Source: Bacteroidales bacterium UBA6229 (GTDB taxonomy: Bacteria; Bacteroidota; Bacteroidia; Bacteroidales; F082). Taken from it: DNA of 29,445 bases. The stretch is from the NCBI GenBank assembly GCA_002440975.1, contig DJWN01000130.1, forward strand, positions 517 to 29,961, written 5' to 3'. Shown here in pieces: positions 23,583-29,445 of the stretch. Each line of letters starts with the position of its first letter. The first letter of the stretch is position 1. Below the pieces are notes generated by a model that ran no database searches, was not told the DNA's origin, and saw only the letters and a program-made list of their open reading frames with translations. The position numbers and the translations under genes are program-made.

Positions 23583-24837
23583 TTGTCAATTTTAAACCTG
23601 TTACAGTTTCATGTTGCCATGATGCAAACAAATTAGGCTTTGATTTCTGAATATTGTACAGAAACTCATGCGCTTTCTTTAGTTTGTTACGTAACGATTT
23701 ATACCTGTTCATAACCCATTTAATTAATCGCCGATGAAAACATCGGAAAATAAATGACATGGCTGATGGACGGAACTTGCCATAGTAATTTATCCATCCT
23801 TTAAGCTGCGGGTTTAACTCCGCTGCTATACTCTCAATGGTGGCGCTAGTCCAACGATGAAAGTGCGTTTGCTTCAAGGTTTCTAAAATACGTTTGCCCG
23901 ATTTGACGCTAATTGCTAAGTCAAAACCCAAAAACAGATGCCCATCTTTTGTTTTCGATGACCGTGGTTTGAATGTAAACCCAAGGAAATCGAATTTTAC
24001 CAATTCGTAGTCCCCTGTCCGCTTGTGGTCTTTGCAATAAACAAGCTTTGTCTTTTCGGGGTGCAATTCCAGCTTACATTCTTGCATGCGTTTGCGCAGC
24101 CTTTCTAATACGTACCTTGCCTGTTCTTCCGATTTGCAATGAATCACAATATCATCGGCATACCGTTCAAACTTTACCCCGTTAAAATACTTGGTTAGCC
24201 ATTGGTCGAAAGCATAGTGCAGAAACAGGTTGGCAAGCAAAGGACTGATAACGCCCCCTTGAGGTGTACCCTTGCCCTGCTTATGTACCATTTCGTTATT
24301 GGCTTTCTGCACAGGTGCAGTGAGCCAACGAACAATGTACATCTTGGCCCATTTCTCGCTAACATGCTTGTCAATGGCAAGCAGCAACTTTTCATGGTCA
24401 ATGTTATCAAAGAATCCTTTGATGTCGATGTAAATCACCCAATTGTACAGCCAACAGTTGCGCCTTGCCTTTCGGAGTGCATCGTGTGCGCTCTTGTTGG
24501 GGCGGTAACCGTAGCTGTCTTCGTGGAAAATTGCTTCCTTCCGTGGCTCTAAGTAATCTTTGACCACCATTTGTGCCACCCTGTCCCCTACCGTTGGTAT
24601 CCCAAGTTTTCGGGTTTTGCCGTCGGCTTTGGGTATCTCAACTTCTTTTACCGGGGGTGGAAAATACGAACCCGATGAAAGCCTGTTCCATAGCTTGTAC
24701 AGGTTATTTGGCAAGTTTTCCTCAAATTGCTTGAGGCTTTCCCCGTCAATCCCTGCCGAACCTCCGTTGGCTTTCACTTTCTTGTAAGCTTCCCATACCA
24801 TTGGTTTTGTAACCGGTATTGGTTTTGTTCCACTCAT
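23572..24837 (-). CDS. ltrA: Group II intron reverse transcriptase/maturase
   Basis: A 421-residue protein with the full set of intron RT blocks: VWEAYKKVKANGGSAGIDG (RT0/1), EIPKADGKTRKLGIPTVGDR (RT2), DSYGYRPNKSAHDAL, YIDIKGFFDNIDHEKL (RT3), GTPQGGVISPLLANLFLHYA (RT4), the catalytic FERYADD (Asp228, Asp229; RT5), and VKFDFLGFTF (RT7). The maturase/X-domain segment LKGWINYYGKFRPSAM is at about 345-365. No HNH endonuclease domain follows. It aids intron splicing and retrohoming. The stop codon TGA overlaps domain V of the intron RNA, an unusually tight arrangement. The frame is intact, so the element may still be active. Confidence 0.95.
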   Translation of the reverse strand: MSGTKPIPVTKPMVWEAYKKVKANGGSAGIDGESLKQFEENLPNNLYKLWNRLSSGSYFPPPVKEVEIPKADGKTRKLGIPTVGDRVAQMVVKDYLEPRKEAIFHEDSYGYRPNKSAHDALRKARRNCWLYNWVIYIDIKGFFDNIDHEKLLLAIDKHVSEKWAKMYIVRWLTAPVQKANNEMVHKQGKGTPQGGVISPLLANLFLHYAFDQWLTKYFNGVKFERYADDIVIHCKSEEQARYVLERLRKRMQECKLELHPEKTKLVYCKDHKRTGDYELVKFDFLGFTFKPRSSKTKDGHLFLGFDLAISVKSGKRILETLKQTHFHRWTSATIESIAAELNPQLKGWINYYGKFRPSAMSFIFRCFHRRLIKWVMNRYKSLRNKLKKAHEFLYNIQKSKPNLFASWQHETVTGLKLTKAV

Positions 24838-25386
24838 TTTAATCCTCCTTGCCTAATTTGGCATGTTGTTAAAACTTGTTTTACTAATTGACCTAAACCC
24901 TTCGCTCCTTCTATGTTTCCATAGCTTTCAACACTACTACGGTTTAGTCCGCCCCCATTCGTTGCTTTGGTACTTTCTGCCTCGTGTTGTGGCACTTGTG
25001 CATTTTCCCTTATCATCAACGTATGGGTTCCCTCGTTCCATCAATGAGCCTGGTTAAAGTTCATGCCTCCTTAATATCGGTTGGCACATAGCCAGTAAAC
25101 AGGTATCTGCTATGCTCGTCCTGCCAATAGCACAAAATAGGCAGTTTTGCCAACGGGTTACATTTTCTCGACACTTCATCAAAGGTTCACTTGCGTTCAT
25201 CTCCTTTAACCGTACCTGACTCCTTTTATGAAGCCTTTTCTTTATTGCTAAGCACCAATGCCCTTTCAGGCCAAAAGCACCATAAAGCGGTTTGAAAGCT
25301 GCTCCTGCAAGCCGCTTCCGGTGGGTCGTCCACCATCTCAATAATAGCGTATCAAAGAACTAATTGTCCTCTAAGTCGAGGCGCAC
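24838..25386 (-). ncRNA. 5' RNA portion of the group II intron (domains I to part of IV)
   Basis: This 549-nt stretch upstream of the maturase has no credible gene; short open frames here are chance. It starts GTGCGCCTCGACTTAGAGG and contains many short stems, as expected for domain I. I have not drawn the fold or identified EBS sites with confidence. Confidence 0.7.
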
Positions 25387-25497
25387 TGTGCTGCAATGTG
25401 TGTGGGGTTTCTTTCTTCTTTTATTGCGGGGGGAAGAAAAAAACGAAATAAATTTCCATCAAATTTGCACTGTCCTGTCAAAAAGCTAAATCCTTTC
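25387..25497. repeat. Intergenic repeat, copy 3, right part
   Basis: It resumes the match to copy 2: TGTGCTGCAATGTG, then GGGTTTCTTTCTT, GCGGGGGGAAG, and 52 bases (25446-25497) identical to 14181-14232. Over 25405-25497 only a 3-nt indel and a few changes in homopolymers separate the copies. Confidence 0.85.
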
Positions 25498-25555
25498 TTT
25501 TTTAAAGCAAAGGCTGAAAGTCGGAAGTTCTGTAAGTCACTAAAAAAACGCAACT

Positions 25556-25816
25556 ATGGATACAGACGATTTATCAAGAGAAGCATATAATGGAATTTTA
25601 AGAGAGGCAGAGCAATTGACGCATGATTTAACTTTGCATTATGGCCTATTATCTGGTATTTGTAAAAATGAAACCGAATACCTTGATAAAGCGGAAAAAC
25701 TTGCCAAAGAAATATTACAAGCAGAAGATTGGGAATTAGATGATATGTTTAGGGGTGAATCACCTGAAAAAGAAAAATTGAAACTCCCGCTTTTTAAGAT
25801 CATCGATAATATTTAA
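25556..25816 (+). CDS. Small acidic protein of unknown function
   Basis: An 86-residue soluble, mostly helical acidic protein: MDTDDLSREAYNGILREAEQ, then LTLHYGLLSGICKNETEYLD, and the end LKLPLFKIIDNI. It recalls short hypothetical proteins common in Bacteroidota with 'HDLTLxxGxLxxxCKNExEY', but no function is known to me. It stands alone, 58 nt downstream of repeat copy 3, on the strand opposite to its neighbours. A hairpin with a T-run at 25996 may end its transcript. Confidence 0.75.
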   Translation: MDTDDLSREAYNGILREAEQLTHDLTLHYGLLSGICKNETEYLDKAEKLAKEILQAEDWELDDMFRGESPEKEKLKLPLFKIIDNI

Positions 25817-25891
25817 AAAATCATTGTTGTACGGTAAAATATAATGCCGTCCCGTACGTACGGGACTTCTTCTTAATTTCTAACGCCTTGA

Positions 25892-25946
25892 CTACCCATA
25901 TTTTGCCCCTAGCGGGACAGCCTCGTTAGGGACAAAATTTGGGTAG
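25892..25946. repeat. Long imperfect inverted repeat
   Basis: Arms of about 20-25 nt (CTACCCATATTTTGCCCCTA and its near inverse complement ending GGGTAG) around a short centre. It could be a bidirectional terminator or a small non-autonomous element. Confidence 0.55.
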
Positions 25947-25995
25947 AATAAAAAGTTACCTCTATCATTTCAAGTCCCGTACGCATAGGACTGCA

Positions 25996-26020
25996 ACACT
26001 CAAACGATTGAGCGTTTTTA
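25996..26020 (+). terminator. Intrinsic terminator behind the 86-aa gene
   Basis: AACACTCAA pairs with TTGAGCGTT (one mismatch) around an ACGA loop, followed by a run of T (GTTTTTA). Confidence 0.5.
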
Positions 26021-26133
26021 TGTGAGTTATACCAGACAGCAGTGTAAAAAAAAAATAAAGCAAATTCCAATTGAACAGCACCATTATGACTAAAAGATAT
26101 TGAGCTTGTTAACTACCTCTCAAAAATGAACTT

Positions 26134-27321
26134 TCATTCCCTGCGCTTTTCAGCTTTTTCAGTCTTCATTTGTTTGTAGGAGCCTTCAAAAATATCAAAA
26201 CGCATATAGCGGCATTCGAGCGGACCGTTGAAAACTGTTTTCTTAACCGAAGGTTTTAACCCGATCATCTTCATGGCCTGAAAATCGCTGCTGATGATCC
26301 AGGCATTATAGCCCTTGAATTGCTTTTTGAGGCTGTCGCCAATTGTTTTATACAAAGCGGTGAGGTCTTCCTCTTCCAGTCGTTCGCCATAGGGCGGATT
26401 GATCAGCAGAATGCCGCCACCTTCGGGCGGTACCAAGGCCTCCATATCTTTTTTGATGATTTGGATATCGTGATTCAGGTGAGCATTGCGCACATTGGCA
26501 CGGGCAATTTCAACTGCCTTGGCAGAGTGATCTGAGCCCAGGATATGTCCTTCCATTTCCCGAATTTGTTCATCAGCAGTGCTTTTCACGCTTTCCCACA
26601 GTTCCGGCTCATAATCCTTCCAACGCATAAAACCATAGGAATTGCGGTAATATCCGGCCGGTATCTGCATTCCCAACATGGCAGCTTCGATGGGAATAGT
26701 ACCCGAGCCACACATGGCATCCACAAAGTTGCGATCGCCTTGCCAACCTGTCATCAAGATCAGTCCGGCCGCCAGCACTTCGTTGATCGGTGCCTTATCC
26801 ACCATGGTGCGGTATCCTCTTTTATGAAGCGATTCGCCAGAGCTATCCAGCAGCAGACTTACCTGATTTTCGGCAATATGCACACTGATGCGCAAATCAG
26901 GATTATTCACATCGATGGAAGGCCGGGCCCCAAAACGATCCCTAAACTGATCAACGATAGCGTCTTTGGTGCGTAAGGCCACATAATGCGAATGAGTGAA
27001 GGCACCGCCGCTAACCACAGCATCAATGGCAAAAGTTTGGTCAACGGTAAACAGCTCATGCCATTGAAATTTTGAAACGCCATCGTATAAAGCATTTTCG
27101 TTGTGGGCAACAAATTGATGAATGGGTTTGAGTACGCGCAAGGCAGTGTGTAGCTCATAGTTGGCACGATACATCAAACGCTTGTCGGCTTTGAAGCTTA
27201 CTGCCCGGGTTAGCGGTAAAATATCAGTAGCACCAATTTTGGTTAATTCGTTGGCCAGCAGTGGTTCCAGCCCTGATACTGTTTTGGCAATCAAAGTAAA
27301 ATGTGAATCTGTATGCTGCAC
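26134..27321 (-). CDS. rlmL: RlmL-type 23S rRNA (guanine-N2)-methyltransferase with THUMP domain
   Basis: A 395-residue enzyme from the GTG at 27321. The same frame is open upstream to an ATG at 27480, but those 53 residues (MLRNGYLFQRESALSIWENA...) do not look like the family, whereas SHFTLIAKTVSGLEPLLANE is the usual beginning, and a TACCTTTG -7 box lies between the two starts. The N-terminal ferredoxin-like/THUMP part is followed by a Rossmann methyltransferase: SAM motif I VDAMCGSGTIPIEAA, the acidic ILGSDHS strand, and catalytic INPPYGERL. It should methylate guanine in 23S rRNA (G2445 in E. coli numbering). It corresponds to the N-terminal half of E. coli RlmKL; the RlmK half is absent, as is usual in this phylum. 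It ends in a basic/acidic tail KTEKAEKRRE. Confidence 0.88.
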   Translation of the reverse strand: MQHTDSHFTLIAKTVSGLEPLLANELTKIGATDILPLTRAVSFKADKRLMYRANYELHTALRVLKPIHQFVAHNENALYDGVSKFQWHELFTVDQTFAIDAVVSGGAFTHSHYVALRTKDAIVDQFRDRFGARPSIDVNNPDLRISVHIAENQVSLLLDSSGESLHKRGYRTMVDKAPINEVLAAGLILMTGWQGDRNFVDAMCGSGTIPIEAAMLGMQIPAGYYRNSYGFMRWKDYEPELWESVKSTADEQIREMEGHILGSDHSAKAVEIARANVRNAHLNHDIQIIKKDMEALVPPEGGGILLINPPYGERLEEEDLTALYKTIGDSLKKQFKGYNAWIISSDFQAMKMIGLKPSVKKTVFNGPLECRYMRFDIFEGSYKQMKTEKAEKRRE

Positions 27322-27344
27322 GATAACTGCTTTTGTTAAAAGCG

Positions 27345-27352
27345 CAAAGGTA
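27345..27352 (-). promoter_or_regulatory. -7 box supporting the GTG start of rlmL
   Basis: On the minus strand this reads TACCTTTG (TAnnTTTG). It puts the transcript start near 27340, downstream of the ATG at 27480 and about 18 nt before the GTG at 27321. No clear -33 TTTG is seen at 19-21 nt. Confidence 0.4.
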
Positions 27353-27547
27353 AGGCATTTTGAACGTTTGGGGCTGCCTCTAAATCTTTGGATTGCTTTT
27401 CGCTTCAGAAAGCTTTGGATTGCATTTTCCCAAATGGATAGTGCCGATTCTCGCTGAAATAAATAACCGTTTCTCAACACTGAAAATCAACGTAAATCCG
27501 CGCTATCTGCGGGCTATTCCTCATGGTGAAGGTTTATAAAATCCCCA

Positions 27548-28069
27548 TTAATAAAACCGACAGAAATAAATTTCGTAATGCTCATCTCCTTTTACCAGCA
27601 CATGATTTTCGAAACCCAAACTTGTAGCTTTATCAATCAAAGGAGCAGGCAAAAATGGAGCTTTTAGCAAATACAATTCTCCCTGTGCAAGCTTTTTTAA
27701 ATCTGATACGACCAGATTAACAGGATGTTCTCCGGCATCCAACATCGGGGCAGCATCCAGCTCGGCCACCACTTTAGAACTATCAAACCAGGCGGGTACG
27801 GCAGGCTGATCCTGTTTTTGGACTGAAATTTCAAAAAGCTCCTGCCCTACTTTCTTGCGAAGCACATTAATGAGGGTTTCAACCTTTACATTGCCCACAC
27901 CAGCAGCTTGTTGCAAAGTAGCAATTTTCGCCACTGTTTTACGCAAAACCGGATTCTTCAATTTAGAAAAAGCGGGCACATAGGCTATCAATATACCTTC
28001 CAGTTCGGGATAAGCCTCAATGAGTTGTAAAACTTTGGTTTTGGGTGTTATAATGAGTTTTTCTTCCAT
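27548..28069 (-). CDS. DUF1858 + DUF2249 two-domain protein
   Basis: A 173-residue soluble protein. The N-terminal 70 residues (LIITPKTKVLQLIEAYPELE ... AFSKLKNPVLRKTVAKIATL) fit DUF1858, the small domain found at the start of ScdA/YtfE-type iron-sulfur repair proteins. The C-terminal part (PVNLVVSDLKKLAQGELYLL ... HYEIYFCRF) fits DUF2249, a TusA/SirA-like fold. It begins 11 nt after the DUF438-hemerythrin gene, so they form one operon. Together these domains are usually met in nitrosative-stress, anaerobic-respiration or Fe-S repair settings; its exact biochemical role is unknown. Confidence 0.82.
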   Translation of the reverse strand: MEEKLIITPKTKVLQLIEAYPELEGILIAYVPAFSKLKNPVLRKTVAKIATLQQAAGVGNVKVETLINVLRKKVGQELFEISVQKQDQPAVPAWFDSSKVVAELDAAPMLDAGEHPVNLVVSDLKKLAQGELYLLKAPFLPAPLIDKATSLGFENHVLVKGDEHYEIYFCRFY

Positions 28070-28080
28070 GATTTCTTGCT

Positions 28081-29310
28081 TTAGTTATAAGACAAAATTC
28101 TTTGTTCACCCTCCAGAGCGCGGTAATGGGTCAAATCCTGTGACACTTCCAATGTGCCCAAATAATCGCCCTGCTCGTTGCGCAACGCAAAATATTCGAT
28201 GTGCACAAACTTTCCGCCCTTGTTGATCCAGAAAGGTGCCCGATTTTGTTTTCCACTTTTGAAATCATCGATGATTTTATCCACGATATGCGCGCTGGCC
28301 GGCGGATGGCAAAGCCTTACGTCACGATTCAGAATGGAACGGTTACGGGTAAAAATCCTTTCGCTTCCCTGAGTAAAATATTTCACCTTATCGTCTTTGT
28401 CCACAAAAGTCATATCCACCGGAATGGTGTTGAGAATAGCCAGGAGTTCTTCAACGGAAAAACTTCCCGAAGGCATTTGCACATGACCACCCGTCTTTTG
28501 TGCTTCGTTGATTGATTGTCTGGGCAACCAATCAGGTTTCCAGTCAACTTGCGGATCGTACAGACAAAAACCAATATCGATAGACTGTTTGGCAATTTCG
28601 TACCAATCAATATCTGTTAGTTTGTCCAGCGACATCGGGAATAGAAATTCCTCTTCCTTGATGATCATATCTTCAACACCAAAAAGCGCAGGAATAAGCA
28701 CAAGTTCAGCAGCGGCGAGCAAATCGGAAGGTGAAATATTTTCTGTTTGGAGCAATTCGATGGTGCCTTTGATCTGCTCACGGATTTCATCGTGCTTGCC
28801 CCACATCACCTTTGGAGGTCCGGTGATGCCTTCCCTTTCGAGATAAGGGAAAAGCAGGTATTCTTTGCGTTGGTAATGCTTGTCGACATCAAAAAGCTGG
28901 TTAAAAAAGCCGCGTAACTTATAAATTTCTGCTCCTACAACCTCCGATTGAAGCTTTTCGATTTCGGCCAGTAATTCACGCGTTTGGGCAGTCAGCAATC
29001 TCAATGCACGGTTTTCCTCGCGAAACACATCAACAGGATGACCTTCGGGAATACCTTTGCTGCCACTCATGTCTACATTTCCCTGCAAAACAGCCGAATG
29101 CGCATCGCAAAGCCTTAAAACTTCAGTCTCTGGAAGTCCTTCGCTGATTAGCTCCTGCTCCACCTCAACCACCTCACCATAGGGGATGGATTGAAGCGAA
29201 CTCATTAACTCTTTGCGCAGTTCCTGTTCTGATTCGCCAGCATGCAAACGCAGAATCAACTGCTTTAAAGTGGCTTTACGATTATCGGAATTGTTTATTA
29301 ACTCACTCAT
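28081..29310 (-). CDS. DUF438 - hemerythrin - PAS domain protein
   Basis: A 409-residue cytosolic protein with three parts in the order of the DUF438 family. The N-terminal DUF438 helices (LKQLILRLHAGESEQELRKE) run to about residue 85. A hemerythrin-like HHE domain (about 90-235) has metal ligands visible in HPVDVFREEN, DVDKHYQRKEYLLFPYLE, MWGKHDEI and MIIKEEEFLFP. The C-terminal PAS domain (about 285-400) contains IPVDMTFVDKDDKVKYFTQG, HPPASAHIVDKIIDDFKSGK and HIEYFALRNEQGDYLGTLEV. The family is thought to bind a di-iron centre and sense or buffer O2/NO; the PAS domain may bind heme or another ligand. It is the first gene of a pair with the DUF1858/DUF2249 gene. Confidence 0.9.
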   Translation of the reverse strand: MSELINNSDNRKATLKQLILRLHAGESEQELRKELMSSLQSIPYGEVVEVEQELISEGLPETEVLRLCDAHSAVLQGNVDMSGSKGIPEGHPVDVFREENRALRLLTAQTRELLAEIEKLQSEVVGAEIYKLRGFFNQLFDVDKHYQRKEYLLFPYLEREGITGPPKVMWGKHDEIREQIKGTIELLQTENISPSDLLAAAELVLIPALFGVEDMIIKEEEFLFPMSLDKLTDIDWYEIAKQSIDIGFCLYDPQVDWKPDWLPRQSINEAQKTGGHVQMPSGSFSVEELLAILNTIPVDMTFVDKDDKVKYFTQGSERIFTRNRSILNRDVRLCHPPASAHIVDKIIDDFKSGKQNRAPFWINKGGKFVHIEYFALRNEQGDYLGTLEVSQDLTHYRALEGEQRILSYN

Positions 29311-29339
29311 TTCTAATTTTTTAAAACTATTGATAAATT

Positions 29340-29433
29340 ATCCTTATTTTAAGTATTTAATTACCAAAATTAAAAATAATTAGCTTAGGCTCTCTACCTA
29401 AATGTGGGGATTTTAAAACAAATCCTTATTTTT
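29340..29433. promoter_or_regulatory. Upstream region of the DUF438 gene with a repeated 11-mer
   Basis: ATCCTTATTTT occurs at 29340-29350 and again at 29422-29432, separated by 71 nt of AT-rich sequence. The nearer copy is 30 nt upstream of the start codon. The pair could be binding sites for a regulator of this stress operon, but no known consensus is recognised. Confidence 0.25.
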
Positions 29434-29445
29434 ACCGCTAGAATA

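Larger units (their letters stand above)
23510..25386 (-). mobile_element. Group II intron, 1877 bp, complete
   Basis: The boundaries are set three ways. The 5' end, read on the minus strand, starts GTGCGCC, fitting the group II consensus GTGYG. The 3' end shows domains V and VI ending CTACTCGAC (AY consensus). Joining the flanks restores a continuous copy of the repeat found at 14055-14232. The 5' RNA part (25386-24838, about 550 nt) carries no protein gene and should hold domains I-III and part of IV; the maturase ORF follows. The intron lies in an intergenic repeat and in the same strand orientation as the R-M operon, about 135 nt upstream of the hsdM start. Confidence 0.88.
25817..26133. 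other. Convergent intergenic region with several inverted repeats
   Basis: No gene is seen. It holds an 18-bp perfect palindrome GTCCCGTACGTACGGGAC at 25849-25866, part of which (AGTCCCGTACG) recurs at about 25972. A long imperfect inverted repeat spans 25892-25946 (CTACCCATATTTTGCCCCTA facing TTAGGGACAAAATTTGGGTAG minus its first base). A terminator-like hairpin lies at 25996-26020. The stretch separates the small plus-strand gene from the minus-strand methyltransferase. Confidence 0.6.

Noticed and set aside
25054..25341. 95-residue minus-strand open frame upstream of the maturase
   Set aside because: It lies entirely within the 5' structural RNA of the group II intron.
27322..27480. 53-residue N-terminal extension of the RlmL-type methyltransferase
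   Set aside because: It is unlike the family N-terminus, and a -7 promoter box lies inside it; the GTG at 27321 is preferred.
1..29445. CRISPR arrays, tRNA or rRNA genes, integron or phage-type integrase
   Set aside because: No regularly spaced repeats, no cloverleaf or rRNA-like stretches, and no tyrosine or serine recombinase gene were seen.

Overview
The window looks like a chromosomal segment of a Bacteroidota bacterium, probably from the Bacteroidales/Marinilabiliales side. The signs are a type IX secretion C-terminal sorting domain, a secreted TPR-CHAT protein beside an ECF sigma factor, -7 promoter boxes of the Bacteroidota type (TAnnTTTG), few clear Shine-Dalgarno sites, and an AT-rich base composition. 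TAG is used as an ordinary stop (the CHAT gene ends in TAG), so there is no sign of genetic code reassignment.

Layout. (1) 1-6309 is a signalling/surface module. An ECF sigma factor and a membrane-anchored anti-sigma-like TPR protein (cut by the window edge) lie on the minus strand. Divergent from them on the plus strand are a dockerin-like, T9SS-sorted surface protein interrupted by an in-frame amber codon, and a large TPR-CHAT protein with an intact His/Cys dyad. (2) 6310-7009 is gene-free and holds a 12-bp tandem repeat, a long imperfect palindrome and the first copy of an intergenic repeat family. (3) 7010-13999 is a minus-strand heavy-metal efflux operon: small His-rich exported protein, lipoprotein adaptor, HME-RND pump, TolC-like channel, DmeF-like CDF transporter. 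(4) 14000-14850 is a repeat-rich stretch with one cassette-like unit: a 64-residue membrane protein followed by a long attC-like palindrome. (5) 14851-23374 is a compact six-gene minus-strand type I restriction-modification operon in the order hsdM, DinD/ORF6N/PLD-like fusion, hsdS, unassigned 177-aa protein, DUF1828/DUF1829 protein, hsdR. (6) 23510-25386 is a group II intron with its reverse transcriptase/maturase, inserted into a copy of the same repeat family. (7) 25556-29310 is backbone-like: a small acidic protein, an RlmL-type 23S rRNA methyltransferase, and a DUF1858/DUF2249 plus DUF438-hemerythrin-PAS gene pair.

How the parts fit. The intergenic repeats sit at the borders of the modules. 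One type is found 3' of the metal operon and 3' of hsdR; the other is found immediately upstream of the promoters of the metal operon and of hsdM. Removing the group II intron restores a continuous second copy of the repeat that also lies at 14055-14232, so the R-M island together with the small membrane-protein cassette is flanked by direct repeats about 180 bp long. This suggests an accessory region assembled from separately acquired units.

The most promising candidate for an undescribed system is the R-M operon, whose three embedded accessory genes are translationally packed between hsdM and hsdR. One of them is an unusual DinD + ORF6N + phospholipase-D-like fusion carrying a 28-bp perfect palindrome inside its coding sequence. 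hsdR itself carries two in-frame palindromic insertions that resemble the palindromic elements of Rickettsia. All functional statements rest on reading the sequence and on family knowledge; no database search was run.
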